A stretch of DNA of 64,000 nucleotides from Flavobacteriaceae bacterium UBA1682 (GTDB lineage Bacteria; Bacteroidota; Bacteroidia; Flavobacteriales; Flavobacteriaceae). The stretch is from the NCBI GenBank assembly GCA_002320285.1, contig DCKE01000005.1:387394-451393 (forward strand), read 5' to 3'. Position 1 is the stretch's first letter. The number at the start of each line of letters is the position of its first letter. Below are positions 9,592 through 18,537 of this stretch, one piece after another. A model generated the notes under the pieces. That model was not told where the DNA came from and did not search any database. It saw only the letters and a program-made list of their open reading frames with translations. The translations under genes and the position numbers were made by a program.

Positions 9592-10302
9592 CTACAGCTT
9601 GGATAAAAAGTCGCCTTTAAAGTTCACTCCAAGTGTCAATATCAAGGGTTTTTTACCATCTGTGGTTAAGGTCGTAATGATTTCATCATGATTAAAATAA
9701 CTGACGATTTTAAGCGCTATAATCTCACTTTTATTAATTCTACAAAAATCTTTGGACGGTAGATCTTTGATGATTTTCTCCAAAGAAAGATTTTTTAAAA
9801 TCAACGTGCTGTTGTCCGCAAGCAGCACTACTTTATCACGACTATCAAACTCCGATGGTTTGATATGCAATATGCTCTCAAATTGTAAAACCGCCTTTCC
9901 CTTATTAGAGTTCACCGTCATAAACGTGGTCTGCTCAGAAGGTTTAATCAGTTTGAGCGCTTTTTGAATTGCCTTTTCCAGACGTTCTTTCTTGATGGGC
10001 TTGGTAATATAGTCAATGGCATCAATTTCAAAAGCATCTACAGCAAATTCTCTATAGGCTGTTGTGAAAATAACGGGTTTATCACCGAGCAATTGTGCGA
10101 CACTTAAACCGTTGATCTGAGGCATTTCGATATCAAAAATCCCCAAATCGAAATCCAGATCCGGCGCTTCATCTAAAAGTTTTAAAGGGTCATTAAAAAC
10201 TTTTATGATCTCTATTTCAGGAATCTGTTCACACAACATTTTCAAATACGTCAGACCTGGTAATTCATCATCCAGTAAAATGCATTTTAGCTTTGAAGTC
10301 AT
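9592..10302 (-). CDS. LytTR-family response regulator
   Basis: 236-aa two-component regulator. An N-terminal receiver has the acidic pocket D11-D12 and phosphoacceptor D57 in LGIFDIEMPQ, with the conserved lysine in DYITKPIKKERL. The C-terminal LytTR DNA-binding domain begins near residue 130 and includes the typical FCRINKSEII segment. It overlaps the 3' end of the LytS-type kinase by 35 bp, which strongly suggests translational coupling and a cognate pair. Confidence 0.9.
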   Translation of the reverse strand: MTSKLKCILLDDELPGLTYLKMLCEQIPEIEIIKVFNDPLKLLDEAPDLDFDLGIFDIEMPQINGLSVAQLLGDKPVIFTTAYREFAVDAFEIDAIDYITKPIKKERLEKAIQKALKLIKPSEQTTFMTVNSNKGKAVLQFESILHIKPSEFDSRDKVVLLADNSTLILKNLSLEKIIKDLPSKDFCRINKSEIIALKIVSYFNHDEIITTLTTDGKKPLILTLGVNFKGDFLSKL

Positions 10303-11005
10303 TGAGATTAATTTTAAGATGTGCTATATAAACGTCATTTTCAACAAATCGCTCCAATCGAAAATGCTCTTTATAAATAATTTCCAACCTTTTGTGTAAG
10401 GCCTCTAATCCAAAGCCGCTGTGATTTTTTTTCAGTGCATTTTTCGCAGAGGTTTTGTTCGAAACCATCAGATGAAAACTGCCGCCCTTAATTTCAAACA
10501 AGATCGAGATAAACGAATCGGCACTTTGTAAATCGGCATGTTTAAATGCATTTTCGATTAAATCGATCGATATTAATGGGGCCAATAAATTTTGATCGTA
10601 TAAAATTTCATTAGCCGCAATCTTAGATTTGACGTTTAACTGAAACAGCGGACTAATTTTAATTTTATTAATTTCTATCAAACTCAGTGCAAACTGATGT
10701 TCCTCTCGTGGGCTAACCAATTTTTTTTGGCTATCATACAAAACATAATCCAAAACACCTGCCATTTTATCTAAAGCGAAATAGGTTTGATAGGCATGGG
10801 ACTGTATGGAGTTCAAGATATTCTTAAAAAGATGTGGATCTAAGCGCGACTCGAGAGACTCCAATTGCAAGTGTTTTATTTTCGTATCGACTAAAAAAAA
10901 CTCTTTTTCCAGTTTCGCATTGCGCTGTTGTACACGCACAAGATAATAGCCCAAGACTATAGAGACTGCCAACAGAAAAATTATAATTGCTATTTCTAGT
11001 ACCAT
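10268..11005 (-). CDS. LytS-type sensor histidine kinase
   Basis: About 245-aa kinase with a single N-terminal membrane helix, no recognisable sensor domain, a short coiled segment, the His_kinase dimerisation box LDPHLFKNILNSIQ (phosphoacceptor His) and the ATPase N-box IDLIENAFKHA. The G box is short. The ATG at 11005 is preferred over a TTG at 11050, as it lies 13 bp past the upstream stop. It sits between a Gcr-type membrane protein and its response regulator, so the membrane protein may be the target or an accessory part of the signal path. Confidence 0.85.
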   Translation of the reverse strand: MVLEIAIIIFLLAVSIVLGYYLVRVQQRNAKLEKEFFLVDTKIKHLQLESLESRLDPHLFKNILNSIQSHAYQTYFALDKMAGVLDYVLYDSQKKLVSPREEHQFALSLIEINKIKISPLFQLNVKSKIAANEILYDQNLLAPLISIDLIENAFKHADLQSADSFISILFEIKGGSFHLMVSNKTSAKNALKKNHSGFGLEALHKRLEIIYKEHFRLERFVENDVYIAHLKINLNDFKAKMHFTG

Positions 11006-11018
11006 AAATACCTTTATA

Positions 11019-13100
11019 CTATTGATGTTCTTTTTTAGTTTCTTTATCAACTACTTCCTTCTCCAAAACGGCATCAGTTTTCATCGGTGGAAAGAAAAAT
11101 TCCGTTGGAAACATTTTAAAGTAAATCAATACCGATCGAATTAAGGGAAATACTTCGAGCCATGGGATATTTCTAGATCGGAAGGCCAGGCCTAATGACA
11201 AACTAAAACTGACAATAAAGTTGACAAAACCAATTAGAGCCATACCGATAAATGCCCAAACTAACATAGAAGTTCCCACACTAAAATCAGCACCAAAAAT
11301 CCCTAAGGCAATATTTCCACTTACAAAGGTAATGTGACGAATGTCTAAATTTAGACCTAAGAAAAACCCGATAGATCCCGTACTTCCGAGAAAAATTCCA
11401 AACCATACGTTGGATACGATACCAGGCCATTTGATTTCAAACCAATTTGCTAGTTTTTTAGTTCGAGTTATACCCAAATTTCTCTTTAACCACGGATGTT
11501 CTTGAATACGGTAATAGACTTGGTTGTGTTTATTTTTATTGGACACATTCCCCGAGATAATCCCGGATAAAAACAAGAAAACTCCAGCAATAGCAGCGTG
11601 AAATAGCGCTGGTGAATCAATCGGGCTGGCATCGGTTAACAATTTGTGCCACTTGGTATCCACTATATTAATCCCCGTAGCTAAATCAATCAACCAAACT
11701 CCTAAAAGAGCTACTGGAAAAGCCAACAAAACGTTACCGACGAAGGCAATGAATTGAGATCGAAATAAACGGGCAAACAACTTGGCAAAAGCCATGTGTT
11801 TTTCTCCGGTTTGAATCTGTTTTTTCATTCCGTCTTCTATGGCTTTGATAATCGTCGCCGCAGTCATCGCTGGCTGTTTGGTTGCAAGAGTAAAGCCCAT
11901 CAAGTAAATAATGGTAAAACCGATCGCATAATTAATACTGTATAGAAAAGCAAATCCAAAAGCACTAGCGTCGGCTTTAGACATTAAAATCTTAATGATA
12001 CATAATACCCCAACGATAATCCCTGCGCCCATCGATGCCTTAAACATCTGCCAATATTCTTTTGCGGACTCCGTTATATAATGTTCCCCTGTTTTTGCTG
12101 TATGTTGCGTGATTTCGTACGACAGCAACTGCGTACTTTCGCCGATCAATTTCGAAACATCGTATTTATAACAATTGTATTCAATCAATTTTAGGGCTAA
12201 ATAAACCGTATTCTTCTTCCTGTCCTCTATTTGATCGACTACTAAAAGCGAAATCAAAATTCGTATGCGATACAACTGCTGACGAATGCGCAGCAAACTT
12301 TGATTTACTTTTAAAGAGATTCCATATTTAGAGCTGTTTTTAAAAGCATGACTGACAAAATCTAAACACTGTTTGTGCAAGATCAACAATTGCTTATAAT
12401 TTAAGTCATCACTCGTTAAATAATGTACTTTACCTTCCCGTAAACCCTGAGCTATCATCAAAAATTCGTTTTCAAAAGCAAGAAAGGGGCTCTCTAAATG
12501 ATTGTACTCGGGGACCATGCGTATGATATTACTTTCCATTGCTCTTCCGCTCATTCTCTGAGTGATTAATCCCATGGATAAAATCAGCTCTGACAATACG
12601 GTATTGTCTTTAGCAGTGGTAAAAATATCGCTGAAATCGAGTAATTCAAATAAAGAAAGAATCTGATCTTCCGGAATTTTATTAATCCACTCTGAATCGG
12701 AATGTTTGTAAAAAACCTGGTTAAGAATATATTCAAAGGTGTCCTTTTCGGGTTGATAGGGTAATATTTTAGCAAAAAGTCTTTTTTTGACTTCGGGTAG
12801 AAATTCAGAATCTTGTAGGATTCCAGCATCGGAAATCATTCTACTAAACTTTCTGTTGCTCAGTAAGTTTTTTAAGTAGTTCATAAAGGCCAGACGATCG
12901 ATGGGATTGTTGATCAGATGACTTAATAATTCCTCTATGGATACTCTCCTGATTTTTTTAATATTTTTCGGGCGAAATACATGCACCAAATCGATTAGAA
13001 AAAGCAACTCTTCTCCAGAGTAAACTTCTCCGTCAACGATATATTTATTAAAAAGCTCGTCAATAGTATGGGGGGAAATTAGTTTATGTCTTAAATTCAT
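11019..13100 (-). CDS. Gcr/SpecificRecomb-family membrane protein
   Basis: About 693-aa protein of the family annotated as 'site-specific recombinase, Gcr'. The first 330 residues are soluble and helical; the last 350 contain about seven membrane helices, such as GAGIIVGVLCIIKILM. No tyrosine or serine recombinase catalytic motif is visible, so the recombinase name is probably historical and the real function unknown. The ATG at 13100 is preferred over an upstream TTG. It is the first gene of a tight unit with the LytS-type kinase and LytTR regulator. Confidence 0.75.
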   Translation of the reverse strand: MNLRHKLISPHTIDELFNKYIVDGEVYSGEELLFLIDLVHVFRPKNIKKIRRVSIEELLSHLINNPIDRLAFMNYLKNLLSNRKFSRMISDAGILQDSEFLPEVKKRLFAKILPYQPEKDTFEYILNQVFYKHSDSEWINKIPEDQILSLFELLDFSDIFTTAKDNTVLSELILSMGLITQRMSGRAMESNIIRMVPEYNHLESPFLAFENEFLMIAQGLREGKVHYLTSDDLNYKQLLILHKQCLDFVSHAFKNSSKYGISLKVNQSLLRIRQQLYRIRILISLLVVDQIEDRKKNTVYLALKLIEYNCYKYDVSKLIGESTQLLSYEITQHTAKTGEHYITESAKEYWQMFKASMGAGIIVGVLCIIKILMSKADASAFGFAFLYSINYAIGFTIIYLMGFTLATKQPAMTAATIIKAIEDGMKKQIQTGEKHMAFAKLFARLFRSQFIAFVGNVLLAFPVALLGVWLIDLATGINIVDTKWHKLLTDASPIDSPALFHAAIAGVFLFLSGIISGNVSNKNKHNQVYYRIQEHPWLKRNLGITRTKKLANWFEIKWPGIVSNVWFGIFLGSTGSIGFFLGLNLDIRHITFVSGNIALGIFGADFSVGTSMLVWAFIGMALIGFVNFIVSFSLSLGLAFRSRNIPWLEVFPLIRSVLIYFKMFPTEFFFPPMKTDAVLEKEVVDKETKKEHQ

Positions 13101-13190
13101 TACCTTCAATTTTTATTGCTTTTACGTAGTTACTTTTAAAAGTTAATTTCCGTAATTTGGATTAAAATTACACTATTTATTATAATAACT

Positions 13191-13658
13191 ATGGTTGAGA
13201 TTGAAAGAAAATTCAGAATCCGTTCATTAGATTTTATTGAGGAGTCTTATAATCACAGTGATATTGTCCAGGGATACTTAAATTCAGCAGCGGAACGAAC
13301 TGTAAGAGTACGTATTAGAGGATCTCAAGGTTATTTGACGGTCAAAGGAAAAAGCAATGAATCGGGAACAACCAGAATGGAATGGGAAAAAGAGATTGAG
13401 CGTAAAGATGCCGAAGCATTACTCCAATTGTGCGAGGATTTTGTGATAGACAAAACGCGGTATTTGGTTAAGTCGGATACTCACCTATTTGAAATCGATG
13501 TTTTCCACGGTCAGAATGCAGGGTTAATTTTGGCTGAAATCGAATTAAGCGATGAAAATGAAATATTTATAAAGCCGAACTGGCTAGGTGAAGAGGTAAC
13601 GGGCGATATTCGATTTTACAATTCTTACCTGTCCCAAAATCCGTATAGTAAATGGTAA
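13191..13658 (+). CDS. CYTH-domain protein (triphosphate tunnel metalloenzyme)
   Basis: 155-aa single-domain protein beginning MVEIERKFRI, which contains the ExExK signature (E3, E5, K7) of the CYTH/TTM superfamily that acts on triphosphorylated substrates inside a beta-barrel tunnel. Further basic and acidic tunnel residues are visible in VRVRIRGSQGYLTVKGK and EIDVFHG. Stand-alone bacterial forms are often inorganic triphosphatases, but the substrate here cannot be assigned. It converges with an RlpA-like gene, with stops 2 bp apart. Confidence 0.85.
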   Translation: MVEIERKFRIRSLDFIEESYNHSDIVQGYLNSAAERTVRVRIRGSQGYLTVKGKSNESGTTRMEWEKEIERKDAEALLQLCEDFVIDKTRYLVKSDTHLFEIDVFHGQNAGLILAEIELSDENEIFIKPNWLGEEVTGDIRFYNSYLSQNPYSKW

Positions 13659-13660
13659 TC

Positions 13661-14068
13661 TTATTTAAGTAATTCCATTTTGACGTTTAGTACACCGTGA
13701 TTTTTATTGTCTGTAATATTCATAAACGCTTTTTTAGAAATATCCAATTCACGTCTGTGAGTAAATGGTCCGCGATCATTGATTTTAACCTCAACTGATT
13801 TATTGTTTTCCAAATTGGTCAAGCGCACTAAAGTGCCGAAGGGTAATTTTTTATGAGCTGCTGTTAATTTCTGGTTTGAAAAAATCTCACCACTAGCAGT
13901 AGGTCTGCCGTTGAATTTATCGTGATAATAACTGACTTCCGCTTTCTTCTTATATACCTTAGCAACTGATTTTCCACGACTTGCAGAACAGCTGCTTATC
14001 AGAAATGCACTTATTAACAACAATAAAATTTGGAATTGGAAATGGTTGTACTTTTTAAATATCTCCAT
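13661..14068 (-). CDS. RlpA-like lipoprotein (septal ring lytic transglycosylase family)
   Basis: About 135-aa exported protein. A hydrophobic segment ends in FLISSCSAS, a lipobox with Cys near 26. The mature part is a double-psi beta-barrel typical of RlpA: ASGEIF, AAHKKLPFGTLVRLTN, NDRGPF and ELDISKKAF. There is no SPOR domain. The ATG at 14068 lies inside the end of the upstream paralogue, overlapping by 14 bp, so the two RlpA genes form a coupled tandem pair. A peptidoglycan-remodelling role is inferred from the family. Confidence 0.85.
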   Translation of the reverse strand: MEIFKKYNHFQFQILLLLISAFLISSCSASRGKSVAKVYKKKAEVSYYHDKFNGRPTASGEIFSNQKLTAAHKKLPFGTLVRLTNLENNKSVEVKINDRGPFTHRRELDISKKAFMNITDNKNHGVLNVKMELLK

Positions 14069-14564
14069 CAATTTTTTCAATCTTCACGTTTAATACCCCA
14101 CTTCCTTTGTTTTGAGCTATTTCCATAAAGGCTTTTTTAGTGATATCGATTCCTCTTTCTTTGGTGAAAGGTCCGCGATCGGTAATCGTTAAAATAACTG
14201 ATTTTTTATTCTTGAGGTTGGTAACCTTAACTTTGGTACCGAAAGGCAGCGAGCTGTGTGCGGCAGTATATTTACTATTATCGAAGACTTTACCACTTGC
14301 GGTGCGTCGTCCGGTAAATTTATCGTGATAATACGAAGCTTGAGTTGATTCTGTTACCAGTTCTGTTTCCACGGTTTCTGGTAAGTCGATCAGCTTATTG
14401 GATAAAGTATCCGAAGAGATTAAAGCCTGATCTAAAATGGGTTCTGGTATGCTAACTATATTGGTAATGTTGTTTTTACTGATTTTCTTGGGCCTATTAT
14501 TCGTAGTAAAACTACTCATAACCACTAAAATAAGTAAAAACAAACCGGTATGAAATATTCTCAT
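14055..14564 (-). CDS. RlpA-like exported protein, upstream paralogue
   Basis: 169-aa protein with an N-terminal hydrophobic signal (MRIFHTGLFLLILVVMSSF), a 60-residue spacer rich in S, T, P and E, and a C-terminal double-psi barrel carrying TASGKVF, AAHSSLPFGTKVKVTN, TDRGPF and GIDITKKAF. It is close to the downstream copy in the barrel but differs in having a long linker and no lipobox, so the two copies may sit in different places in the envelope. The genes overlap and are probably translated together. Confidence 0.85.
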   Translation of the reverse strand: MRIFHTGLFLLILVVMSSFTTNNRPKKISKNNITNIVSIPEPILDQALISSDTLSNKLIDLPETVETELVTESTQASYYHDKFTGRRTASGKVFDNSKYTAAHSSLPFGTKVKVTNLKNKKSVILTITDRGPFTKERGIDITKKAFMEIAQNKGSGVLNVKIEKIDGDI

Positions 14565-14612
14565 GATCAGGGTTTAAATTTACAGCAACTTTTAAAAAAA
14601 AATAAATATACC

Positions 14613-14637
14613 AAAAAAGCCCTTACGGGCTTTTTTT
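14613..14637. terminator. Terminator between the RlpA pair and the 141-aa membrane protein
   Basis: aaaaaagccc-ttac-gggctttttt forms a strong GC-core stem with A and T runs on either side, so it works on either strand. It lies 18 bp after the stop of the leftward 141-aa gene and upstream of the RlpA pair. Confidence 0.8.
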
Positions 14638-14654
14638 ATTTTGTTAAACTTTTC

Positions 14655-15080
14655 CTAACCCAACCAAATTCCCCAAGGAATACGAGATAAAATAAGGATT
14701 AAACCTAAGGTATAGAAAATAGCGAAAAACTTAAATTTCTTATCGCTTTCTACAACGCGTTTATGTTTTGACCAACCGATAGTGATCAATACAATCCCGA
14801 TAATATTGATCAGCGGGTGCTCTAAAGCATATAAACGCATCATCGGATCTTTCATTGCGCTTCCTAAGCTTACAACCATTGGAGACACAAAATAAAGAAT
14901 CAATCCTAAAACCAATTGGATATGAGTAAAAATCAAAGCGAATAAAGCAATTTTTCGATCACTCTCTTTAAATTCTCTTTTGGAAGCATATCCAATAATA
15001 GCACTGATAGCTGCAACAGCCAATAAAATTAACGCCAAATAAGCAATGCCTGAGTGCGCCTGTTTAATAATGTTGTACAT
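14655..15080 (-). CDS. Four-helix membrane protein, cytochrome-b-like
   Basis: 141-aa integral membrane protein with four hydrophobic helices (about 13-33, 46-66, 88-103 and 115-137). Histidines occur at H9, in FTHIQLVLG, in LEHPLINIIG and in SKHKR, a spacing reminiscent of small haem-b membrane proteins often annotated as cytochrome B in Flavobacteria. Haem binding is only an inference. It stands alone, with a terminator after it. Confidence 0.6.
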   Translation of the reverse strand: MYNIIKQAHSGIAYLALILLAVAAISAIIGYASKREFKESDRKIALFALIFTHIQLVLGLILYFVSPMVVSLGSAMKDPMMRLYALEHPLINIIGIVLITIGWSKHKRVVESDKKFKFFAIFYTLGLILILSRIPWGIWLG

Positions 15081-15368
15081 ATTGTTGTTATTTGTTTGAA
15101 CACAAATATATAAATAAGAGTTTGATATATTTTCAATCTCAAATCACGGTTTTACTAATTTTCGCTTATTTGTTTGTAATACACTAATAGGGCATCGCTT
15201 ATTTCGTGGAGTTTAGGGAATTTGTACGTTATTAAAATTAGGGCTGTTTGTTGTATTTTAAAATGATTCTAAATAATATCCTGCATTTGTAATCGATAAA
15301 GCCTCTATCTAGTCGATGAAGATCGCCAAGGTCTCGGATATTAATAATCTGTAAATACTTTTAACTCA

Positions 15369-15536
15369 CTACCGTTTACGCGATTTGATCAATAATAAGC
15401 GCGACGCGATAATACAGGCAGGTAAAAGCACTAAATCCCTGATACATTCTTTATCCATGTCTGGTATACTCAGTAAAATCATGGCAATTATTAATAGAAC
15501 CACTATGGTATAAATTGCCAATTTGGTCATATTCAT
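15369..15536 (-). CDS. Possible small membrane protein, 55 aa
   Basis: A short open frame in the otherwise empty 508-bp gap. It reads from ATG at 15536 (MNMTKLAIYTIVVLLIIAMI) to TAG at 15369, with two hydrophobic stretches (6-24 and 35-50) flanking a charged PDMDKEC turn and a basic tail KSRKR. That topology is typical of small membrane proteins and unlikely by chance, but no family was recognised. Nothing else was seen between 15081 and 15368. Confidence 0.45.
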   Translation of the reverse strand: MNMTKLAIYTIVVLLIIAMILLSIPDMDKECIRDLVLLPACIIASRLLLIKSRKR

Positions 15537-15589
15537 CACAAATCACTTTTACTCATCACTGCTTTAATCATTATTGTCTGTTCTATTTT

Positions 15590-16225
15590 TTAAACAAAAC
15601 CTTTTTTTACAGCAATTTTAACCAATCCCGTACTATCGGGAGCTCTAAAGTTTTTCTTCATCAAGCCGATCCTTTTGTGAATAGCGGCTTCACTGAGAAA
15701 TAACATTTCACTGATTTCCTTTGCTTTATAACCCTGAGTTAAAAGCATCAGTATTTCTATATTACGATGTTCACGCATTAGGGAGTTTTTGCTCATTTCA
15801 TCCATTTGTTTGCGCACTTCTTCACTGTAAAAACGCTCACCATCTAATACGGCATCAATGGCTTCACAAAGCACTTCCAGAGAAACATCACTTTTGATTA
15901 ACAAGCCATCCGGGAACACCTTTTTGTGAATTTGATAAACCGACAACACTTCTTTATGTGCTGTAATCAGTAAAATCTTCGCAGAAACATGCATCAATTT
16001 TATGCTTCTTATCCAATCAATACCGTTACTCATTTGAGCTTGTTTATGCCCTCCAATATTACAATCCATCACAACGATGTCTATAATCGCTTCCGAATTG
16101 AGAATTTCCAATACCTCTGGCAAAGTACTCGCTTGATAAAATACCGCTTCGCGGTCGTATTTTTCAAGTATAGAAACATAGCCTGCTAATGTCAAAGGAT
16201 GATTGTCTATTAATAAAAATCTCAT
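15590..16225 (-). CDS. NarL/FixJ-type response regulator
   Basis: 211-aa regulator. The receiver has D7, phosphoacceptor D54 in IVVMDCNIGG and the lysine in LLIKSDVS; a LuxR-type helix-turn-helix (residues about 150-205) carries ILMLLTQGYKAKEISEML. The ATG at 16225 is used because it gives the standard MRFLLIDNHP start. No kinase gene is adjacent, so it is an orphan here. It is clearly related to the regulators at 23745, 30549 and 44927, with shared HKKVFPDG-like segments. Confidence 0.88.
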   Translation of the reverse strand: MRFLLIDNHPLTLAGYVSILEKYDREAVFYQASTLPEVLEILNSEAIIDIVVMDCNIGGHKQAQMSNGIDWIRSIKLMHVSAKILLITAHKEVLSVYQIHKKVFPDGLLIKSDVSLEVLCEAIDAVLDGERFYSEEVRKQMDEMSKNSLMREHRNIEILMLLTQGYKAKEISEMLFLSEAAIHKRIGLMKKNFRAPDSTGLVKIAVKKGFV

Positions 16226-16416
16226 AATACTTGTTTTGTACATCTATTCGTCGAGCAACTGGTTCAAAGCGCAAAATACGAACAGACATTATTAAAATAT
16301 AGAAGAGACTTTTGGGTAAAAACCCCAATTCATTACTCTTTTCTATGAAAAAATGCTTATCTATTTCCTATTGTTAAAGTATCTAAAATTTTAAAAACAA
16401 CCCAATAATCAAAAAC

Positions 16417-16459
16417 ACTTTAACGATTAATATCATCAAATGATATTAATCGTTAAAGT
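16417..16459. repeat. Perfect 20-bp inverted repeat
   Basis: actttaacgattaatatcat is followed by a 3-nt spacer and its exact reverse complement, in the 440-bp gap between the regulator at 15590-16225 and the TPR gene at 16684. It lacks a T run, so it may be an operator or a processed hairpin rather than a terminator. Nothing else coding was seen in 16226-16683. Confidence 0.75.
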
Positions 16460-16683
16460 TTAAGACTACCTTGTAATATTCAATCATCCTATAACAGCTG
16501 TTTTATAAAACAACTTGATCAAACCGTTCGGAAATGCGGGTTTCTCCGCTTTTAAACAAAATCAGACCTCGGCCCTTGTAATTACTGACTGTATTATACA
16601 AAAAAGTCGCCCATAATTTTTATTTCTAGGCGACTATATTTATATAAGAAAACAGCATTCGAAACTGGCTAACAGTAAACTCT

Positions 16684-18366
16684 TTATTTCCCGAAAAACT
16701 TTTTAAAAAAACCTTGGGATGAATGGGCATTTTCTTTTGCTATTTTAAGGTTCTCCCGAGCAAGCTCACTATCTCCATATCTCAAAGCAGCCTCTAAATT
16801 ATCCACTGCTTCCTTATACTGTTCTAAATCAATTTGAGCAATACCGAGATGTTCATAGATCTCTGCTATGATGTCGTCGGTAACGCCCTCTTGTTTTTCT
16901 ACCGTATGCAAGGCATTTTTGGTATATTGAATCGTTTTTTCATTGTCTACTAAGTTATAAGCACAGTGCGCAGCCCAGTAAAAACACCAAAAATCTGGAT
17001 TGCCCATTTCGATACTCTGCTCAAAACTATCTAATGCCGCATGATCATCGCGTAAATGTACCGCTTGCATATATCCCATATTATAAAAAGCAATCTGTAC
17101 AGACCTTGTCATTTCCTTTTCGACAGCAAAATGGACGGCGTATTGGTAACACTCCATCGCTTTTTCAAAATTACCTTGCTCAATCCATATATTTGCCCTG
17201 CTGATCAACACACTCGGATTGTCTAGTACCTGCTCTAGAATCTGATCGGCATTTTCCGCGCTCTCCTCCAACGTCGGTGCAACGCCCAAAGCACTATCGG
17301 CATTGGCCTTGTATATATAGAAATTGGTAAAACAACGAACGATTTCTTCCTGCTGTAGGATCTCCTCCGACGGGTCTATCGAATAATATACCTCAAACCC
17401 CAATTGAACCCATTCCAAAACCTCAGTATACAATTTCAATTCGAGATAGGCTGCACAAATAAAGTCTATCGTTCTAAAATACGTCGTTAGACTCATCTGA
17501 TCACCATAGTCGTCTATCAGTTGCTCTCCATCGGCAATAATTTCTTCTTGATAGTCTGCGTCTATAGCGGCTCCAAATCGATTTTCTAAAAGCTCCATAA
17601 ATGGGTAAACCTCTATTCCCTCGGTAGTAATCGCGATCGCAGCGTCATAATCGCCTTCATTTCTTAACACTCCGGACAAGTTGTTACAAGTAACCGAAAA
17701 CATCTGCTCATTTCGATTTAACAGATCTCCGTTATTATCAATTACCGCAGCGCGATACAAGGAATAAGCGCGCTCGTAACAGGCTCGTTTTAGACTCGTC
17801 AGTCTTTTAAATTCCTCCTCATTCCCAGCCGCCCTGTCGATTACATACGTGAGCTCTACCCCAGCGTTATAAAGTTCCATAGCCTGATCAGTAGCTAGGT
17901 CGAGTTGAAGACTTGAAAAATCGGGTTGCTCCACTCCTTCATTTAACATGTTAAATATCCTAATGCTCAAAACGGGGGACGCAAAAATCTCTACGGCTTT
18001 TTGATAATACTTTAGCGCAGCATCCCAGTCTTCCAACCAATACAGAGCCGAACCCGCATGTCGATTACAATTAAAATGTTCTGGATCTATTTTAATTCCC
18101 ATCTTGCTCCACTGCACACATTGAATCAGTGCCTCCTCCCGATCTTCATTGAAAACATCATTATAATCCAATGCAATTATTCCCAGTATAGCACATAAAT
18201 CTGGATTAGTCGTTGCCTCATTTAAAGTGTTGACCTGTTTAAAAATCCTGCTCAATTCATCTGCATCATCAGGCAGACTAAATCCTTGTACCCAATTTTT
18301 TGCCGCTAAGGCGTAGTTTCCCTGTTCTAAAGCTTGTTGTGCTTGTCGGTTTAATTCCCCTTTCAT
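16684..18366 (-). CDS. TPR-repeat protein, 560 aa
   Basis: Cytosolic-looking protein without signal peptide. It is made almost entirely of helical TPR-like repeats: ALEQGNYALAAKNW near 12, LEDWDAALKYYQKAVEIF near 110, IEQGNFEKAMECYQYAV near 405, and LEQYKEAVDNLEAALRYG near 525. It is very acidic through the middle. The repeats suggest a scaffold for protein-protein contacts; no catalytic domain was recognised. It is probably transcribed alone. Confidence 0.75.
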   Translation of the reverse strand: MKGELNRQAQQALEQGNYALAAKNWVQGFSLPDDADELSRIFKQVNTLNEATTNPDLCAILGIIALDYNDVFNEDREEALIQCVQWSKMGIKIDPEHFNCNRHAGSALYWLEDWDAALKYYQKAVEIFASPVLSIRIFNMLNEGVEQPDFSSLQLDLATDQAMELYNAGVELTYVIDRAAGNEEEFKRLTSLKRACYERAYSLYRAAVIDNNGDLLNRNEQMFSVTCNNLSGVLRNEGDYDAAIAITTEGIEVYPFMELLENRFGAAIDADYQEEIIADGEQLIDDYGDQMSLTTYFRTIDFICAAYLELKLYTEVLEWVQLGFEVYYSIDPSEEILQQEEIVRCFTNFYIYKANADSALGVAPTLEESAENADQILEQVLDNPSVLISRANIWIEQGNFEKAMECYQYAVHFAVEKEMTRSVQIAFYNMGYMQAVHLRDDHAALDSFEQSIEMGNPDFWCFYWAAHCAYNLVDNEKTIQYTKNALHTVEKQEGVTDDIIAEIYEHLGIAQIDLEQYKEAVDNLEAALRYGDSELARENLKIAKENAHSSQGFFKKFFGK

Positions 18367-18482
18367 CTTAAGACTTTAATTATTTCGTAATTCCTTTCAC
18401 AATTCTTCTAGAAAAATCGTCTGCTATACAGCATCAGCTGCGGTTCAACTCGTAATTTACTCACGATATTCTAAATAAATGA

Positions 18483-18514
18483 TGTCAAACCCATTTGATG
18501 AAATGGGTTTGACA
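18483..18514. terminator. Terminator for the exported protein at 18538-19011
   Basis: tgtcaaacccattt-gatg-aaatgggtttgaca is a 14-bp perfect stem, 24 bp after the stop of the leftward gene. On the + strand it is followed by CTTTTTC; on the - strand the tail is only AT-rich. Confidence 0.7.
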
Positions 18515-18537
18515 CTTTTTCTACTCGCAATAAGACT

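Noticed and set aside
11019..13100. DNA site-specific recombinase
   Set aside because: No catalytic motif of tyrosine or serine recombinases is visible and half the protein is membrane helices; the family name seems historical.
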